Shown here in pieces: positions 1 to 7,756 of a stretch of 64,000 nucleotides of DNA. How positions within the stretch are numbered: the first letter of the stretch is position 1; each line of letters begins with the position of its first letter. The DNA is from Clostridiales bacterium (GTDB lineage Bacteria; Bacillota; Clostridia; Oscillospirales; Oscillospiraceae), in the NCBI GenBank assembly GCA_004554585.1, contig SFLH01000006.1:1-64000 (forward strand), given 5' to 3'. Position numbers and translations under genes: made by a program. The notes under the pieces were generated by a model that saw only the letters and a program-made list of their open reading frames with translations, was not told the origin of the DNA and searched no databases.

Positions 1-862
1 ACAGCTCGGCTTTCACTTCTTTCAGCCAGTCGATCAGGGCGGCGATTTTCTGTTTTGCCTCCCGGAGCATGGCGTTGGTTTTCCTGATCCAGCGGTTGAA
101 ATCGCCCTTGTCGGTGCGGATGCCTTTGGCCTCCATCGCCCGGACGGTCGGCCCCTCATGCTGGGTGGGGAGCTGCTCCACGCCCTGACGCTCAAAGCTG
201 CGGTGGTCGATACGGCAACCCAATCCCTTTTCGGCAAATTTGGCGTTGCACAGCTCCGACCATGCCTTCCGCCACGCTTCCAGTGTTTCCGGGCTGCCCC
301 AGTCGGTGGTGGGGACGGCGTTGAATACATAGTTCCCAGCCTCGTCCCGGATGCGCTCGTCATGCTCATCCAGCACATATTCCCGCCGCTGCTTGTTGCC
401 CCACTTTCCGTTTGGCAGGATGGGGCGAATGGGACACATGACATGGAAATGCGGGTTCCGGATGCCGCCGTCCTCCTTGTCCGGCTGGTGTACGGCAAAA
501 TCCACCACCATGCCCCGGCTCACAAACTGTTCCAATAAAAATTGCCTTGCAAGGTCGATGTTCTCCTCTATGGAGAACTCATTCTGCAAGGCAATATCGA
601 AGCTGTAAGCAAGCTGGGCTTTGGCGTTTTTCTCAACTTTCTCCACTTCATTCCAGAGGGTTTCCCGGTTTGTGTACTCAGGCGGGGCATGGGGCGGCAG
701 CAGAATTTCCGAACAGATCACACCGCCCTTACGGGTGTAGTCGCTGTCCTCGCCATAATACTCGCTGTGCAGCTTTTCTCCGGAACGATAGGCGGCAGCA
801 GCCACGGCAGACTGTCCGGCGCTGCGTTTGATTTGGGTCACATGAAAATGATACAGAGCGAT
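1..862 (-). CDS. MobA/MobL family relaxase, N-terminal part (runs off the window)
   Basis: DNA-nicking transfer relaxase of the MobQ/MobA-MobL type that would cut oriT and lead the strand into a recipient. The minus-strand frame has the family N-terminus (LYHFHVTQIKRS then SAVAAAAYRSGEK), with a Tyr in the AAYRSG stretch and the metal-binding histidines in NPHFHVMCP near residue 140. The reading frame is open to base 1, so the C-terminus lies outside. The start is odd: no ATG, GTG or TTG lies at the conserved N-terminus. A GGAGG site is 9 nt upstream of an ATC codon (862-860), and the only other in-frame candidate is a CTG overlapping the previous stop. Two bases separate it from the upstream DUF3847 stop, so the pair is an operon. 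Function is secure from the motifs; the start is inferred. Confidence 0.82.
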   Translation of the reverse strand, partial: MALYHFHVTQIKRSAGQSAVAAAAYRSGEKLHSEYYGEDSDYTRKGGVICSEILLPPHAPPEYTNRETLWNEVEKVEKNAKAQLAYSFDIALQNEFSIEENIDLARQFLLEQFVSRGMVVDFAVHQPDKEDGGIRNPHFHVMCPIRPILPNGKWGNKQRREYVLDEHDERIRDEAGNYVFNAVPTTDWGSPETLEAWRKAWSELCNAKFAEKGLGCRIDHRSFERQGVEQLPTQHEGPTVRAMEAKGIRTDKGDFNRWIRKTNAMLREAKQKIAALIDWLKEVKAEL

Positions 863-864
863 AG

Positions 865-1179
865 TCAGTCACCTCCAAACTCATGCTTGTTGTGTTCGTT
901 GACGGCCTCCATGAGTAGTCCCTTGATCTCGGGGACAGCAAAGGCTTTTTCCACAAAGGCATAGAACTCGGTTTCAGACAAAACCTTTGTTAGTGATGCG
1001 ATGCTTTCAATGGCTGCGCCACGGGTGATAAGATGATGTGCCCGCTTGCGTCGATCTCCCTTTTCGTAGTAGGCGGCACGGTTTTCAAGTTGCTGCTGTT
1101 TGTGTTGGAGCTGGGCAAGCTGACGCTCATTGTCAGCGATCTCGGCTTGCAGTTCGGGGATGGTTTTCTGTTTTGCCAT
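865..1179 (-). CDS. DUF3847 family mobilization-associated protein
   Basis: Small charged protein of 104 aa. Residues 5-45 form a likely coiled coil (PELQAEIADNERQLAQLQ and the heptad-like stretch after it), followed by a basic YEKGDRRKRAH segment typical of DUF3847 proteins. These are almost always encoded just upstream of MobA/MobL relaxases on conjugative and mobilizable elements of Firmicutes. Here the stop codon lies 2 nt before the relaxase, with the relaxase Shine-Dalgarno inside the 3' end of this gene, so the two are translationally linked. Role in transfer is inferred (relaxosome accessory). Start at ATG 1179 follows an AAGGAGG site. Confidence 0.75.
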   Translation of the reverse strand: MAKQKTIPELQAEIADNERQLAQLQHKQQQLENRAAYYEKGDRRKRAHHLITRGAAIESIASLTKVLSETEFYAFVEKAFAVPEIKGLLMEAVNEHNKHEFGGD

Positions 1180-1346
1180 AGTGAATGACCTCCTTGATTT
1201 GATGTGGGAATATAAAAAAACCGCCTACCGAAAATCGGCAAACGGTCATGGGTACATATTCAAAACTTTGTGAGTGGTGCTGTTTGCGGAACGAAGTAAC
1301 GCAAAACAGCCCGGACTTCAATCGTCCGGGCTGTCTGCCTCGCAGA

Positions 1347-1386
1347 GCGCACATACAGGGCTTGCCCCTGTATAGAAGTGCGCCCT
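1347..1386. other. Candidate origin of transfer (oriT), RSF1010-like nic core
   Basis: A nested inverted repeat (GCGCAC...GTGCGC outside, TACAGGG...CCCTGTA inside) ends in AAGTGCGCCCT at 1376-1386, matching the nic-region core TAAGTGCGCCCT of RSF1010-type MobQ origins. It lies 170 nt upstream of the DUF3847-relaxase operon, where such oriTs are usually found. A second GC hairpin (GCCCGGACTTCAATCGTCCGGGC, 1310-1332 region) lies beside it. The match was made by eye; nicking is inferred. Confidence 0.62.
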
Positions 1387-1410
1387 TTGTTCCAAAGGGA
1401 TTTTCCGAAG

Positions 1411-1599
1411 TTATTTAATCCCTCTACATTCTTTGCACCAAGATTGATTTCGGATTACTCCTTGCTCGCCTTTTTGCATTTTTCTAAAACCAAATTCACT
1501 TAATGATTTTTCTTTGCCACAATGGGGACAAATACGAGTTGGTTCACTACCATTATAACCATGAGATTGGATAATAGGTCTGTCTTTATTTACTGCCAT
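1411..1599 (-). CDS. Small zinc-ribbon protein next to restriction-modification genes
   Basis: A 62-aa protein with two Cys pairs, CPHC (residues 24-27) and CKEC (55-58), separated by an LSEFGFRKM-like stretch, the layout of small treble-clef or zinc-ribbon proteins that accompany HNH or type II restriction genes. The start has a strong AAGGAGG site. It lies 30 nt downstream of the restriction gene in the same direction, so it is probably the third gene of that operon. No catalytic HNH histidines are evident, so a structural or DNA-binding role is more likely than nuclease activity. Exact function unknown. Confidence 0.6.
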   Translation of the reverse strand: MAVNKDRPIIQSHGYNGSEPTRICPHCGKEKSLSEFGFRKMQKGEQGVIRNQSWCKECRGIK

Positions 1600-1631
1600 C
1601 CTTACCCCCTCCTTCTTTGAGAAAATAAAAA

Positions 1632-2903
1632 TTATTCCTCAATAATTCCAAGAATCCAATTCACCCAACCAACAACCGTAGAAGAACGCCGCAAATATGT
1701 GCTATCAGCTTCAACACGATATAGATTCGAGCGTTTCATTATCTGAATTATAGTTTGTTTATCCGGCATCTCTCCACATTGTAAATGAAGTTTTAGGGTT
1801 TCGTTGAATACTTTGTGCATCAATATTTGAGTTACAAGCGCAAGCTGGCGTGCTTTATATTCCAAACCCATTATACGGTGTCCACAAGCAGAAAGTTGGA
1901 ATAGGATGTTGCCATCCCCATCATGGGTTTTGTCAATGAGTCCTAGATACCGTCCTGCGTCTGTATAATAATTAGTTTGGCGTTCATCAAAAGCATACTC
2001 CGATGTAATGTCCTGTTTAGTCATCGGCTTTTCATTTAACAGCTCGATAAGGTTGACTATCCGAGACATACGATCTGCTTGTGGGAATGATATGTCAGGC
2101 TCTTGCACCAAAGGGACAGTTTTCAGAAGGTTTTCAATATCAACCAAGCAAATCTCTGTTGCGATTACATAGTTTTTCTGCTTTACCAACCTAAGAGAAT
2201 TATAGTTCTGCGGATCTTCAAACTGATATTGATACAGATTGAACATACCATTTGAGAAAATCAAGAAAACAGGCTTTACTGTTTTCGTCACTCGCTCACT
2301 CCAAACACGGAACGGGTAATAAAGTTGGCGGACAAGAAAATCATCAGACAAATCCCGCTTAGCCTCAAATAAAGAAAGATAATGGATACCTTCGTATGCT
2401 GCATCAATTTCTATTTGAGAATTGCTTACGGTAATATTTTTCGTGCCTAAAGCGGTGTTGATGCCAAACTCAAAACTGCCGGAACTCATGCGACCGCTAA
2501 CTGTTGGAACAAGCTCATCGTCCTCTAAAAAGTCATTAAGTATTCCACAGGCATTAGCGCAATTCAACGCAATCGCTTCGCTCACAAGAAACTGCGGCAT
2601 TAGACTCTGAATATGTGCTGGAATTGAAATCCGCTGAACATCTTGGGATGGCTCGTCAAATTCCTTATATGCCGAAAAAGAGGAAATAACATAATCTCCA
2701 CGAGTTATCGGCAAAATTGACAAGTTGTTAGCAACAAAGATATTTGGAAGATTTATTCTGTGGTCAAACTTGGTCATTAACCGAGGCTCTCTGAACTCTT
2801 TTATCTGGTTTGCCGAAATGACGAACTGTCCATTTCGCTCAATCTCAGCAAGAATATGATATTTGTCAAATAGGCTTTCCCATGCGGCATCATTCAGTCC
2901 CAT
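1632..2903 (-). CDS. Putative type II restriction endonuclease (PD-(D/E)XK fold)
   Basis: A 423-aa protein translationally coupled to the Dam-type methyltransferase (14-nt overlap). A PD-(D/E)XK-like catalytic signature is visible: Asp167 in the EIDAAY strand, then Glu180 and Lys182 in LSLFEAKRD, 13 residues on, the usual spacing of D and ExK. The C-terminal third (about 290-423) looks like a winged-helix region. By context it should cut the sequence its partner protects, possibly GATC-related, but the recognition site cannot be read from sequence. AT-rich codon use sets it apart from the host. Assignment as REase is inferred from partner plus motif; no specific REBASE family is recognised. 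Confidence 0.66.
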   Translation of the reverse strand: MGLNDAAWESLFDKYHILAEIERNGQFVISANQIKEFREPRLMTKFDHRINLPNIFVANNLSILPITRGDYVISSFSAYKEFDEPSQDVQRISIPAHIQSLMPQFLVSEAIALNCANACGILNDFLEDDELVPTVSGRMSSGSFEFGINTALGTKNITVSNSQIEIDAAYEGIHYLSLFEAKRDLSDDFLVRQLYYPFRVWSERVTKTVKPVFLIFSNGMFNLYQYQFEDPQNYNSLRLVKQKNYVIATEICLVDIENLLKTVPLVQEPDISFPQADRMSRIVNLIELLNEKPMTKQDITSEYAFDERQTNYYTDAGRYLGLIDKTHDGDGNILFQLSACGHRIMGLEYKARQLALVTQILMHKVFNETLKLHLQCGEMPDKQTIIQIMKRSNLYRVEADSTYLRRSSTVVGWVNWILGIIEE

Positions 2904-3732
2904 AGTTCCTAATTAGCACCTCCTCTATCGATCCGCGCTTGCTTGCATCTGAATTGATTGCTCTCTTTGCCTGTACGATGGATATGTTGTAGTCCTTATA
3001 CAGTTCTTTTATGAACTCTGTGGCAGAATTGGATAGCAAAAATTTAATGCCTCGCTGCGTCAGCTCATCGCAACATTGCTTTAGTCTGATTTGCTCATTT
3101 CTGTCAAATCCGCCTTTATTATAGCCGGTGAAACTTGCTGTATCAGAAACAGGATCATACGGTGGGTCAAGATACACAAATCCACCCTTGCCAACTCTAC
3201 TTAGCGTCACAGCAAAATCTTCGTTGCAAAATGTGATATTGCTGGACGAAAAATACTTGCTTACTGCCCGCAGAACAGGCTCGTTCACAATGTTAGGATT
3301 TTTATAATGACCAAACGGAGAATTAAACTCCCCCGATGAATTAACACGAAACAAACCATTAAAGCAAGTCTTATTCAAATAAATCAATCGTGATGCACGC
3401 TCAACCTTTGATATGGCTTGATAGGCCTCTTTGTCTCTATCTAAATCTCGTATTGCGTAGAAATACTCTGAAGTGTTTTCGTGCTTTCTGAGATCTGTAA
3501 TGAGAGATTCGACATCGTCACGAATAATTTCGTAAACCGCAATCAAATCTCCATTCAAGTCATTTACGATGGCTTTGGATGGCTGAATAGAAAATAAAAC
3601 GGCTCCACCACCCAAAAAAGGCTCGCAATAAGAAGTGATCCGCTTAGGAAGTAGGGGAGTAATCTCGTCTAACAACTGGCGTTTTCCTCCAACCCATTTG
3701 ACAACAGGGGCAACCAGTTTGTTCTTTGCCAT
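2890..3732 (-). CDS. Dam-family N6-adenine DNA methyltransferase (class D12)
   Basis: A 280-aa methyltransferase with all D12/Dam landmarks in order: KWVGGK at residues 12-17, the SAM-binding FLGGGAV at 39-45, FNGLFRVN near 124-131 and the catalytic DPPY at 189-192. It methylates adenine N6, usually in GATC or a related site, to protect from the coupled endonuclease. An upstream in-frame ATG would give 22 more residues, but AAGGAGG lies 9 nt before the ATG at 3732, which also matches family N-termini (xxPVVKWVGGKR). It is first in its operon, so methylase is made before nuclease. Confidence 0.9.
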   Translation of the reverse strand: MAKNKLVAPVVKWVGGKRQLLDEITPLLPKRITSYCEPFLGGGAVLFSIQPSKAIVNDLNGDLIAVYEIIRDDVESLITDLRKHENTSEYFYAIRDLDRDKEAYQAISKVERASRLIYLNKTCFNGLFRVNSSGEFNSPFGHYKNPNIVNEPVLRAVSKYFSSSNITFCNEDFAVTLSRVGKGGFVYLDPPYDPVSDTASFTGYNKGGFDRNEQIRLKQCCDELTQRGIKFLLSNSATEFIKELYKDYNISIVQAKRAINSDASKRGSIEEVLIRNYGTE

Positions 3733-3769
3733 ATCCACACCTCCTTGTTTATAGATCAATTCATGATAT

Positions 3770-3798
3770 ATTATAGCAAAAGAGTCTCGAGTTCTCAA
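3770..3798 (-). promoter_or_regulatory. Promoter of the restriction-modification operon
   Basis: Minus-strand TTGAGA (3798-3793), a 17-nt spacer, then TATAAT (3775-3770), about 40 nt upstream of the methyltransferase start. An imperfect dyad around CTCGAG (3782-3796) fills the spacer, so a repressor or the methylase itself could act there; that is inference. Confidence 0.7.
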
Positions 3799-3807
3799 GT
3801 TGCAAGT

Positions 3808-4089
3808 TTAGAAATTTCGTAACTTTTTTGCAAATTCGCTTGCTGCCTGTTTCCGTTTCTCGCTGTACGGTGCAGTCAGCCGAAAGCTCAACCGACCTTT
3901 TTCAATCTCAAAGGTCAGCCCGCCTTGCTCGTCATTGTCAGTCTGGCGGCAGCATTCCGGGTACTTCGCCGCAAATGCCGTCAGTCGTTTTTTGAGATCG
4001 GTGTTGTGGGTCTGCACCTCAATGATGCGGCTATGCTCGTCAAAATAGATCACGGTTGTCTTTTGCTTCTTGGTAAGCCCTGTTCTCAT
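3808..4089 (-). CDS. Conserved hypothetical protein of mobile elements
   Basis: A 93-aa protein beginning TKKQKTTVIYFDEHSRIIEVQTHNTDLKKR in sense, sharing the general look of small accessory proteins found upstream of excisionase-like genes in clostridial conjugative elements. It has no signal peptide or membrane segment and is moderately basic at the C-terminus (SEKRKQAASEFAKKL). It sits between the R-M operon and the small HTH gene, in the same direction. No function is assigned. Confidence 0.55.
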   Translation of the reverse strand: MRTGLTKKQKTTVIYFDEHSRIIEVQTHNTDLKKRLTAFAAKYPECCRQTDNDEQGGLTFEIEKGRLSFRLTAPYSEKRKQAASEFAKKLRNF

Positions 4090-4236
4090 AAAACCTCCTG
4101 ATTTTCACAAATTTTTCTCAGCTCTTGAAACGGAAAAGTAATGCAATTTTTGATGGAAACGCCCCAAACGATGCGGAGTACATTTCGCCTTGTCTTATTG
4201 ACTGATTTGTCACTTTTCCGGCTCTTGACCGTGTTT

Positions 4237-4437
4237 TCACAGTTTCCGGTTTGTACGGCTTTTCAGCCATTCCACAAGCTCATTTTTCATCACCAATTTA
4301 CGCCCGCCGATCCGCAAGGTCGGGAAGTCCGGGCTGCTCAAAAGGTTGTATGCGCCCGCTTTGGAAATCTGCAACGCTTCGGCAAGCTGCTTTGCGTCCA
4401 TCACATCAGGCATGGCTTCAAACGGTTCTCTGCTCAT
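4237..4437 (-). CDS. Excisionase-family helix-turn-helix DNA-binding protein
   Basis: A 66-aa MerR/excisionase-type winged HTH: DVMDAKQLAEALQISKAG (helix-turn-helix, residues 11-28), then FPTLRIGGRKLVMKNELVEWL, the recognisable wing and final helix of the Xis/AlpA-like HTH_17 family. Such proteins bend DNA during element excision or regulate element genes. The start at 4437 (MSREPFEAM) follows GAAAGGAG by 7 nt, better than the upstream in-frame ATG. No integrase is visible in the window; it may lie beyond the left edge. Confidence 0.72.
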   Translation of the reverse strand: MSREPFEAMPDVMDAKQLAEALQISKAGAYNLLSSPDFPTLRIGGRKLVMKNELVEWLKSRTNRKL

Positions 4438-4506
4438 AAAATCTCCTTTCCCGCATGAAAAAGCAGCAGCTACCATTTTGGTAACTGCTGCCGCTTCTGC
4501 GTCTGT

Positions 4507-5439
4507 TTACTTGTCCAAATACTTCTGATACTCTGCTGTCACATAGTCCTCGTAAGCGTCTGCAATCCTGGCAATCCGCTTATGGACTGCGCTGGCGGTC
4601 TTGTAGCCAACCTTGTCTGCAATCTCCTGTTCGGTCAAGCCGTCCATGCGCAGCTTCAATATTTCCCGGTCTTTCTCCGTGATGCTCTGCTCGGCAAAGG
4701 CGGCAATCTGCATTTCAGAAATAACCTTCTGCTCAAACTCGCCCCGTGGATCGGCTACCTCGAAAATATCGCCGTCCTCGCTCTCCATCATTTCATCCAA
4801 AGAAATCGGCTTACCGGAACGGTTGTGATGCCACTTCCGCATAAAGTCAGTCTTGACGGTACTGCTCGTGGTTTCGTAGTCCTCTACGGTGCGGTTTTCC
4901 CATATCGCATCAATCACGTGCTGCCATTCCTGTTCTGCAACTACCATGTCGGTAACATTGCCGATCAGATTACTGAATTGCTGATAGGTCAGCCACGGCA
5001 CTTCCATGCCTTGCGGAATGTTGTAAAGGCTTTGGAAGCCAAACCCGTTCTGCTCAAACTTCATTCGGATGTAGGGGATAATGCTGTACGACAAACGCCA
5101 CAAAGGGAAATATCCTGCGTACTGCGTCCATACACCGGGGATGTCACGATAATTGCCCTTGCGGTCTTTCACTTGGAAGAACTGCCATGCGCTCCATGCG
5201 TAGCAGTCCCACACAAGCAGCTTGAACATATCATCGCATACGATGTGGTCATACTTGTTTGTTCGCAGTACCTCATAGGGGCAACGGGGCAACTCATAGG
5301 CAGGTTTCCACTTCTCTGCAAGTTCCCTCGGCAGACTGTAAAACAGGGTCAGCCATGATTTGTCGCTGTCCTGCGGTATCTCAATGATCTCGCCGGGCAG
5401 CACTACAAGAAAACCTTTCGGGCCTGTCTGCTTGTCCAT
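4507..5439 (-). CDS. Sigma-70 region 4-like regulator of a mobile element
   Basis: A 310-aa protein. The N-terminal 200 residues are rich in aromatic residues (DCYAWSAWQFFQVKDRKG, FPLWRLSYSIIPYIRM) without a domain I can name. The last 65 residues read ITEKDREILKLRMDGLTEQE followed by IADKVGYKTASAVHKRI, a sigma-70 region 4 type HTH. This architecture is common in Firmicutes integrative elements and is often annotated as a sigma factor, but no region 2 (-10 recognition) is evident, so it may instead be a transcription regulator. The start at 5439 has a GGAGGTGACGCTG leader. It is the outermost gene on this side of the element. Confidence 0.6.
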   Translation of the reverse strand: MDKQTGPKGFLVVLPGEIIEIPQDSDKSWLTLFYSLPRELAEKWKPAYELPRCPYEVLRTNKYDHIVCDDMFKLLVWDCYAWSAWQFFQVKDRKGNYRDIPGVWTQYAGYFPLWRLSYSIIPYIRMKFEQNGFGFQSLYNIPQGMEVPWLTYQQFSNLIGNVTDMVVAEQEWQHVIDAIWENRTVEDYETTSSTVKTDFMRKWHHNRSGKPISLDEMMESEDGDIFEVADPRGEFEQKVISEMQIAAFAEQSITEKDREILKLRMDGLTEQEIADKVGYKTASAVHKRIARIADAYEDYVTAEYQKYLDK

Positions 5440-5529
5440 CAGCGTCACCTCCAATCGCTTTTGTATTCAGCCCTCTACTATATATGGCATGAAAAGGGCT
5501 GAATTGTTCCAATGTTTCCAAACTTTTTT

Positions 5530-5587
5530 GAGATTTTTTCAAAAAATCTCGGAATGGATGGGATAGGATAGATATGACTAAATTATA
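5530..5587 (-). promoter_or_regulatory. Promoter -10 and leader palindrome upstream of the sigma-like gene
   Basis: A minus-strand TATAAT (5587-5582) with a weak -35 is followed in the leader by the 21-bp perfect inverted repeat GAGATTTTTT-C-AAAAAATCTC (5530-5550). The palindrome could be an operator or an attenuator hairpin. The stretch 5440-5766 otherwise contains no gene. Confidence 0.5.
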
Positions 5588-5627
5588 CTCGAAACCTGTG
5601 AATAAATCTATTGCTTTTCATGACAGG

Positions 5628-5670
5628 CAAAAAAATAACGGGTATCCGGCTTTCACCAGATACCCGCTAT
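5628..5670 (-). terminator. Rho-independent terminator, minus strand
   Basis: On the minus strand GCGGGTATCTGG and CCGGATACCCG form an 11-bp stem (one mismatch) followed by TTATTTTTTTG. It would stop transcripts coming from the dipeptidase/Opp genes before they enter the mobile element. Confidence 0.7.
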
Positions 5671-5730
5671 TTCGTTGCCAACCCTGCCTGACAGATGCTC
5701 ATTTCGTAATTTCGGTCTGAAACTGTTTTA

Positions 5731-5757
5731 CGAACACCCGTCTAACGGCCGGTGTTT
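5731..5757. terminator. AACACC/GGTGTT hairpin next to the dipeptidase stop
   Basis: AACACCCG...CGGTGTT hairpin followed on the plus strand by TTTTTG, directly beyond the dipeptidase stop codon. The composition changes here from about half GC on the left to strongly GC-rich on the right, so the mobile element probably ends between about 5670 and 5766. Confidence 0.45.
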
Positions 5758-5766
5758 TTGTTCCCG

Positions 5767-6774
5767 TTATAAAGTCCGCTGGAAGAAGTCCCAGGCGTTC
5801 TTCCAGCACACGGCCTCGATCTCCCGGGGGGTGAAGCCCGCCGCCTCCATGGCCTGGACCAGCCGGTCCAGGTGGCCGGCGTCCCCCACCTCCAGGGGGC
5901 AGTCGATGCCGTCAAAGTCCGAGCCCAGGGCCACGGCCTCCAAGCCGGCGGTGCGGATCATGTGGCGCAGGTGGGCGGTCAGGTCGGCCAGGCGGCTGGT
6001 CTCGTGGGGGCCAAGGAACCCGGCGTAGAAGTTCACCCCCACCAGGCACCCCCGGTCCCCCAGGGCCCGGAGCATCTCATCGGTGAGGTTGCGCCGGTGG
6101 GGCCACAGGGCCCGGCAGCCCGAGTGGGTGGCCAGGAAGGGCCGCTGGGCCAGCCGGCACAGGTCCCAGAACCCCTCGTCCCCCAGGTGGGACACGTCGG
6201 GGAGCATCCCCAAGTCCTCCATCTCCGCCAGGAAGGCCCGGCCGGTGTCCGTCAGGCCCCCGGCCTGGCCGTTGGGAAAGGCCAGCTGGTTGGGGTAGTT
6301 CCAGGTGAGGGTGAGCACCCGCACCCCCAGCCGGTACAGGGTACGCAGCAGGGGCAGCTGACCCCGGCACACGCCCCCCTCCTCCACCGCCAGCAGGGCA
6401 CCCAGCTTGCCGGTGCGGCGGGCGCCCTCCAGGTCGGCAAAGGACAGGACGGGCTGGACCAGGTCGGCGTTGGCCTGGACCTCCTGCCAGTACAGGTCGG
6501 CCAGGGTGAGGACCTCCTCTAAGGGGTCGGCCCCCCGGCAGTCCATGGACCGGGCGTATAAGTCCGCCGGTCCTGTGGCGGGGGTAGTGGGCAGGGGCTT
6601 GCCCTCCAGGTTGACGAACAGGGCGAAGGTCTGCAGCAGGGCCCCGCTGGCCCGGAGCTTTTCCAGGGACACGTGGCCCCCGGCGGTGCCCCGGCGCAGG
6701 CTGCCGGGCAGGCCGGCCCGGCGGGCGGCCAGGAGCCGGGCGATGGTGTCACAGTGCAGGTCGATAAACGGCAT
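5767..6774 (-). CDS. Membrane dipeptidase (peptidase M19 family)
   Basis: A 335-aa zinc dipeptidase of the renal-dipeptidase/M19 family, cleaving dipeptides including some with D-residues. Metal ligands are visible in order: the HxD of FIDLHCDT at the N-terminus, Glu in AVEEGG, His in DVSHLGD and in FLATHSGCRAL, and Asp in GSDFDG near the C-terminus. No signal peptide is seen, so cytosolic, as usual for clostridial members. The start at 6774 (MPFIDLHCDT) fits the family and follows GAGGAAGT; the longer frame would add 35 unlikely residues. It lies 13 nt downstream of the OppF-like ATPase, so imported dipeptides may be hydrolysed by the same operon. Confidence 0.9.
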   Translation of the reverse strand: MPFIDLHCDTIARLLAARRAGLPGSLRRGTAGGHVSLEKLRASGALLQTFALFVNLEGKPLPTTPATGPADLYARSMDCRGADPLEEVLTLADLYWQEVQANADLVQPVLSFADLEGARRTGKLGALLAVEEGGVCRGQLPLLRTLYRLGVRVLTLTWNYPNQLAFPNGQAGGLTDTGRAFLAEMEDLGMLPDVSHLGDEGFWDLCRLAQRPFLATHSGCRALWPHRRNLTDEMLRALGDRGCLVGVNFYAGFLGPHETSRLADLTAHLRHMIRTAGLEAVALGSDFDGIDCPLEVGDAGHLDRLVQAMEAAGFTPREIEAVCWKNAWDFFQRTL

Positions 6775-6787
6775 GGAGACTTCCTCC

Positions 6788-7756
6788 TCAAGCCCTTCCC
6801 AGGGGGAAGTGGCAGGCTGCCTGGTGGTCTCCCGCCCCTTCCAGGGGGGGGACCTGCTGGGCGCAGATCTCTTGGGCATAGGGGCAGCGGGTGCGGAAGG
6901 GACAGCCGGAGGGGGGATGGACGGGGCTGGGGATCTCCCCGGCCAGCAGGTCCTCCCCCTGGCCCCGGCAGGTGGGGTCCGGCCGGGGGACCGCCGCCAG
7001 GAGAAACTTGGTGTAGGGGTGGCGGGGGGCGGTGAAGAGGTCCTTGGTGGGGCCCACCTCGCACACCCGGCCCAGGAACATGACGCACACCCGGTCGGCG
7101 CTGTGGCGGACCACCCCCAGGTCGTGGGAGATGAGCACGTAGGTCAGCCCCCGGGCGGCCTGCAGGTCGGCCAAGAGGTTCAGCACCTGGGCCTGGACGG
7201 ACACGTCCAGGGCGGAGACCGGCTCGTCGCAGACCACCAGCCGGGGGGAGAGGGCCAGGGCCCGGGCGATGCCCACCCGCTGGCGCTGGCCGCCGGAGAG
7301 CTCGTGGGGATACCGCCCCAGCAGGTCCCGGGGCAGGCCCACCTGGTCCAGCAGGGCGGCGCACCGGGCGGGGAAGTCCCCCCGGGGGCACAGCTGGTGG
7401 ATGCGCAGGGGCTCGGACAGGATGCCTAGAATGTCCAGGCGGGGGTTGAGGGAGGCGGCGGTGTCCTGAAAGACCATCTGCATCTGCCGCCGCAGGGCCC
7501 GCAGGTCCCGGGGGGACAGGGCGGCCAGGTCCTGGCCGTCGAAAAAGGCCTGCCCCTGGGTGGGGGGCAGCAGGCCCAGCAGCAGGCGGCCCAGGGTGCT
7601 CTTGCCGCACCCGGACTCCCCCACCAGGGCCAGGGTCTCCCCCTCATAGACCGCCAGGTCCACCTGGGTCACCGCGTGGAGCACGGCCTTTCTCCCCTGG
7701 CCCTTGGCCGGGAAGGTCTTGGTCAGGCCCCGGCCTTCGGCTAAAATCTTGTTCAT
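6788..7756 (-). CDS. Oligo/dipeptide ABC transporter ATP-binding protein (OppF/DppF-like)
   Basis: A 322-aa ATPase with Walker A GESGCGKST (about residues 48-56), signature LSGGQRQR, Walker B LVVCDEP and the C-terminal oligopeptide-transporter extension with the Cys cluster CPFRTRCPYAQEIC. It powers peptide or nickel import together with the overlapping OppD-like subunit. The permeases and binding protein normally encoded just upstream are absent from this locus. Start overlaps the previous stop by 4 nt (7753-7756). Confidence 0.92.
   Translation of the reverse strand: MNKILAEGRGLTKTFPAKGQGRKAVLHAVTQVDLAVYEGETLALVGESGCGKSTLGRLLLGLLPPTQGQAFFDGQDLAALSPRDLRALRRQMQMVFQDTAASLNPRLDILGILSEPLRIHQLCPRGDFPARCAALLDQVGLPRDLLGRYPHELSGGQRQRVGIARALALSPRLVVCDEPVSALDVSVQAQVLNLLADLQAARGLTYVLISHDLGVVRHSADRVCVMFLGRVCEVGPTKDLFTAPRHPYTKFLLAAVPRPDPTCRGQGEDLLAGEIPSPVHPPSGCPFRTRCPYAQEICAQQVPPLEGAGDHQAACHFPLGRA

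Larger units (their letters stand above)
1..5700. mobile_element. Right-hand part of a mobilizable or conjugative element
   Basis: Relaxase, DUF3847 protein, oriT-like site, R-M cargo, excisionase-like HTH and sigma-like regulator all run leftward and are clearly less GC-rich than the adjoining chromosome. The left end, any integrase and coupling protein lie outside the window. The right boundary is approximate, set by the base-composition shift and the terminators at 5628-5757; no attachment repeat could be identified because the other end is not visible. Confidence 0.72.

Noticed and set aside
34..498. 154-codon frame at the left edge
   Set aside because: Shifted frame inside the relaxase gene; the relaxase histidine motif is in the other frame.
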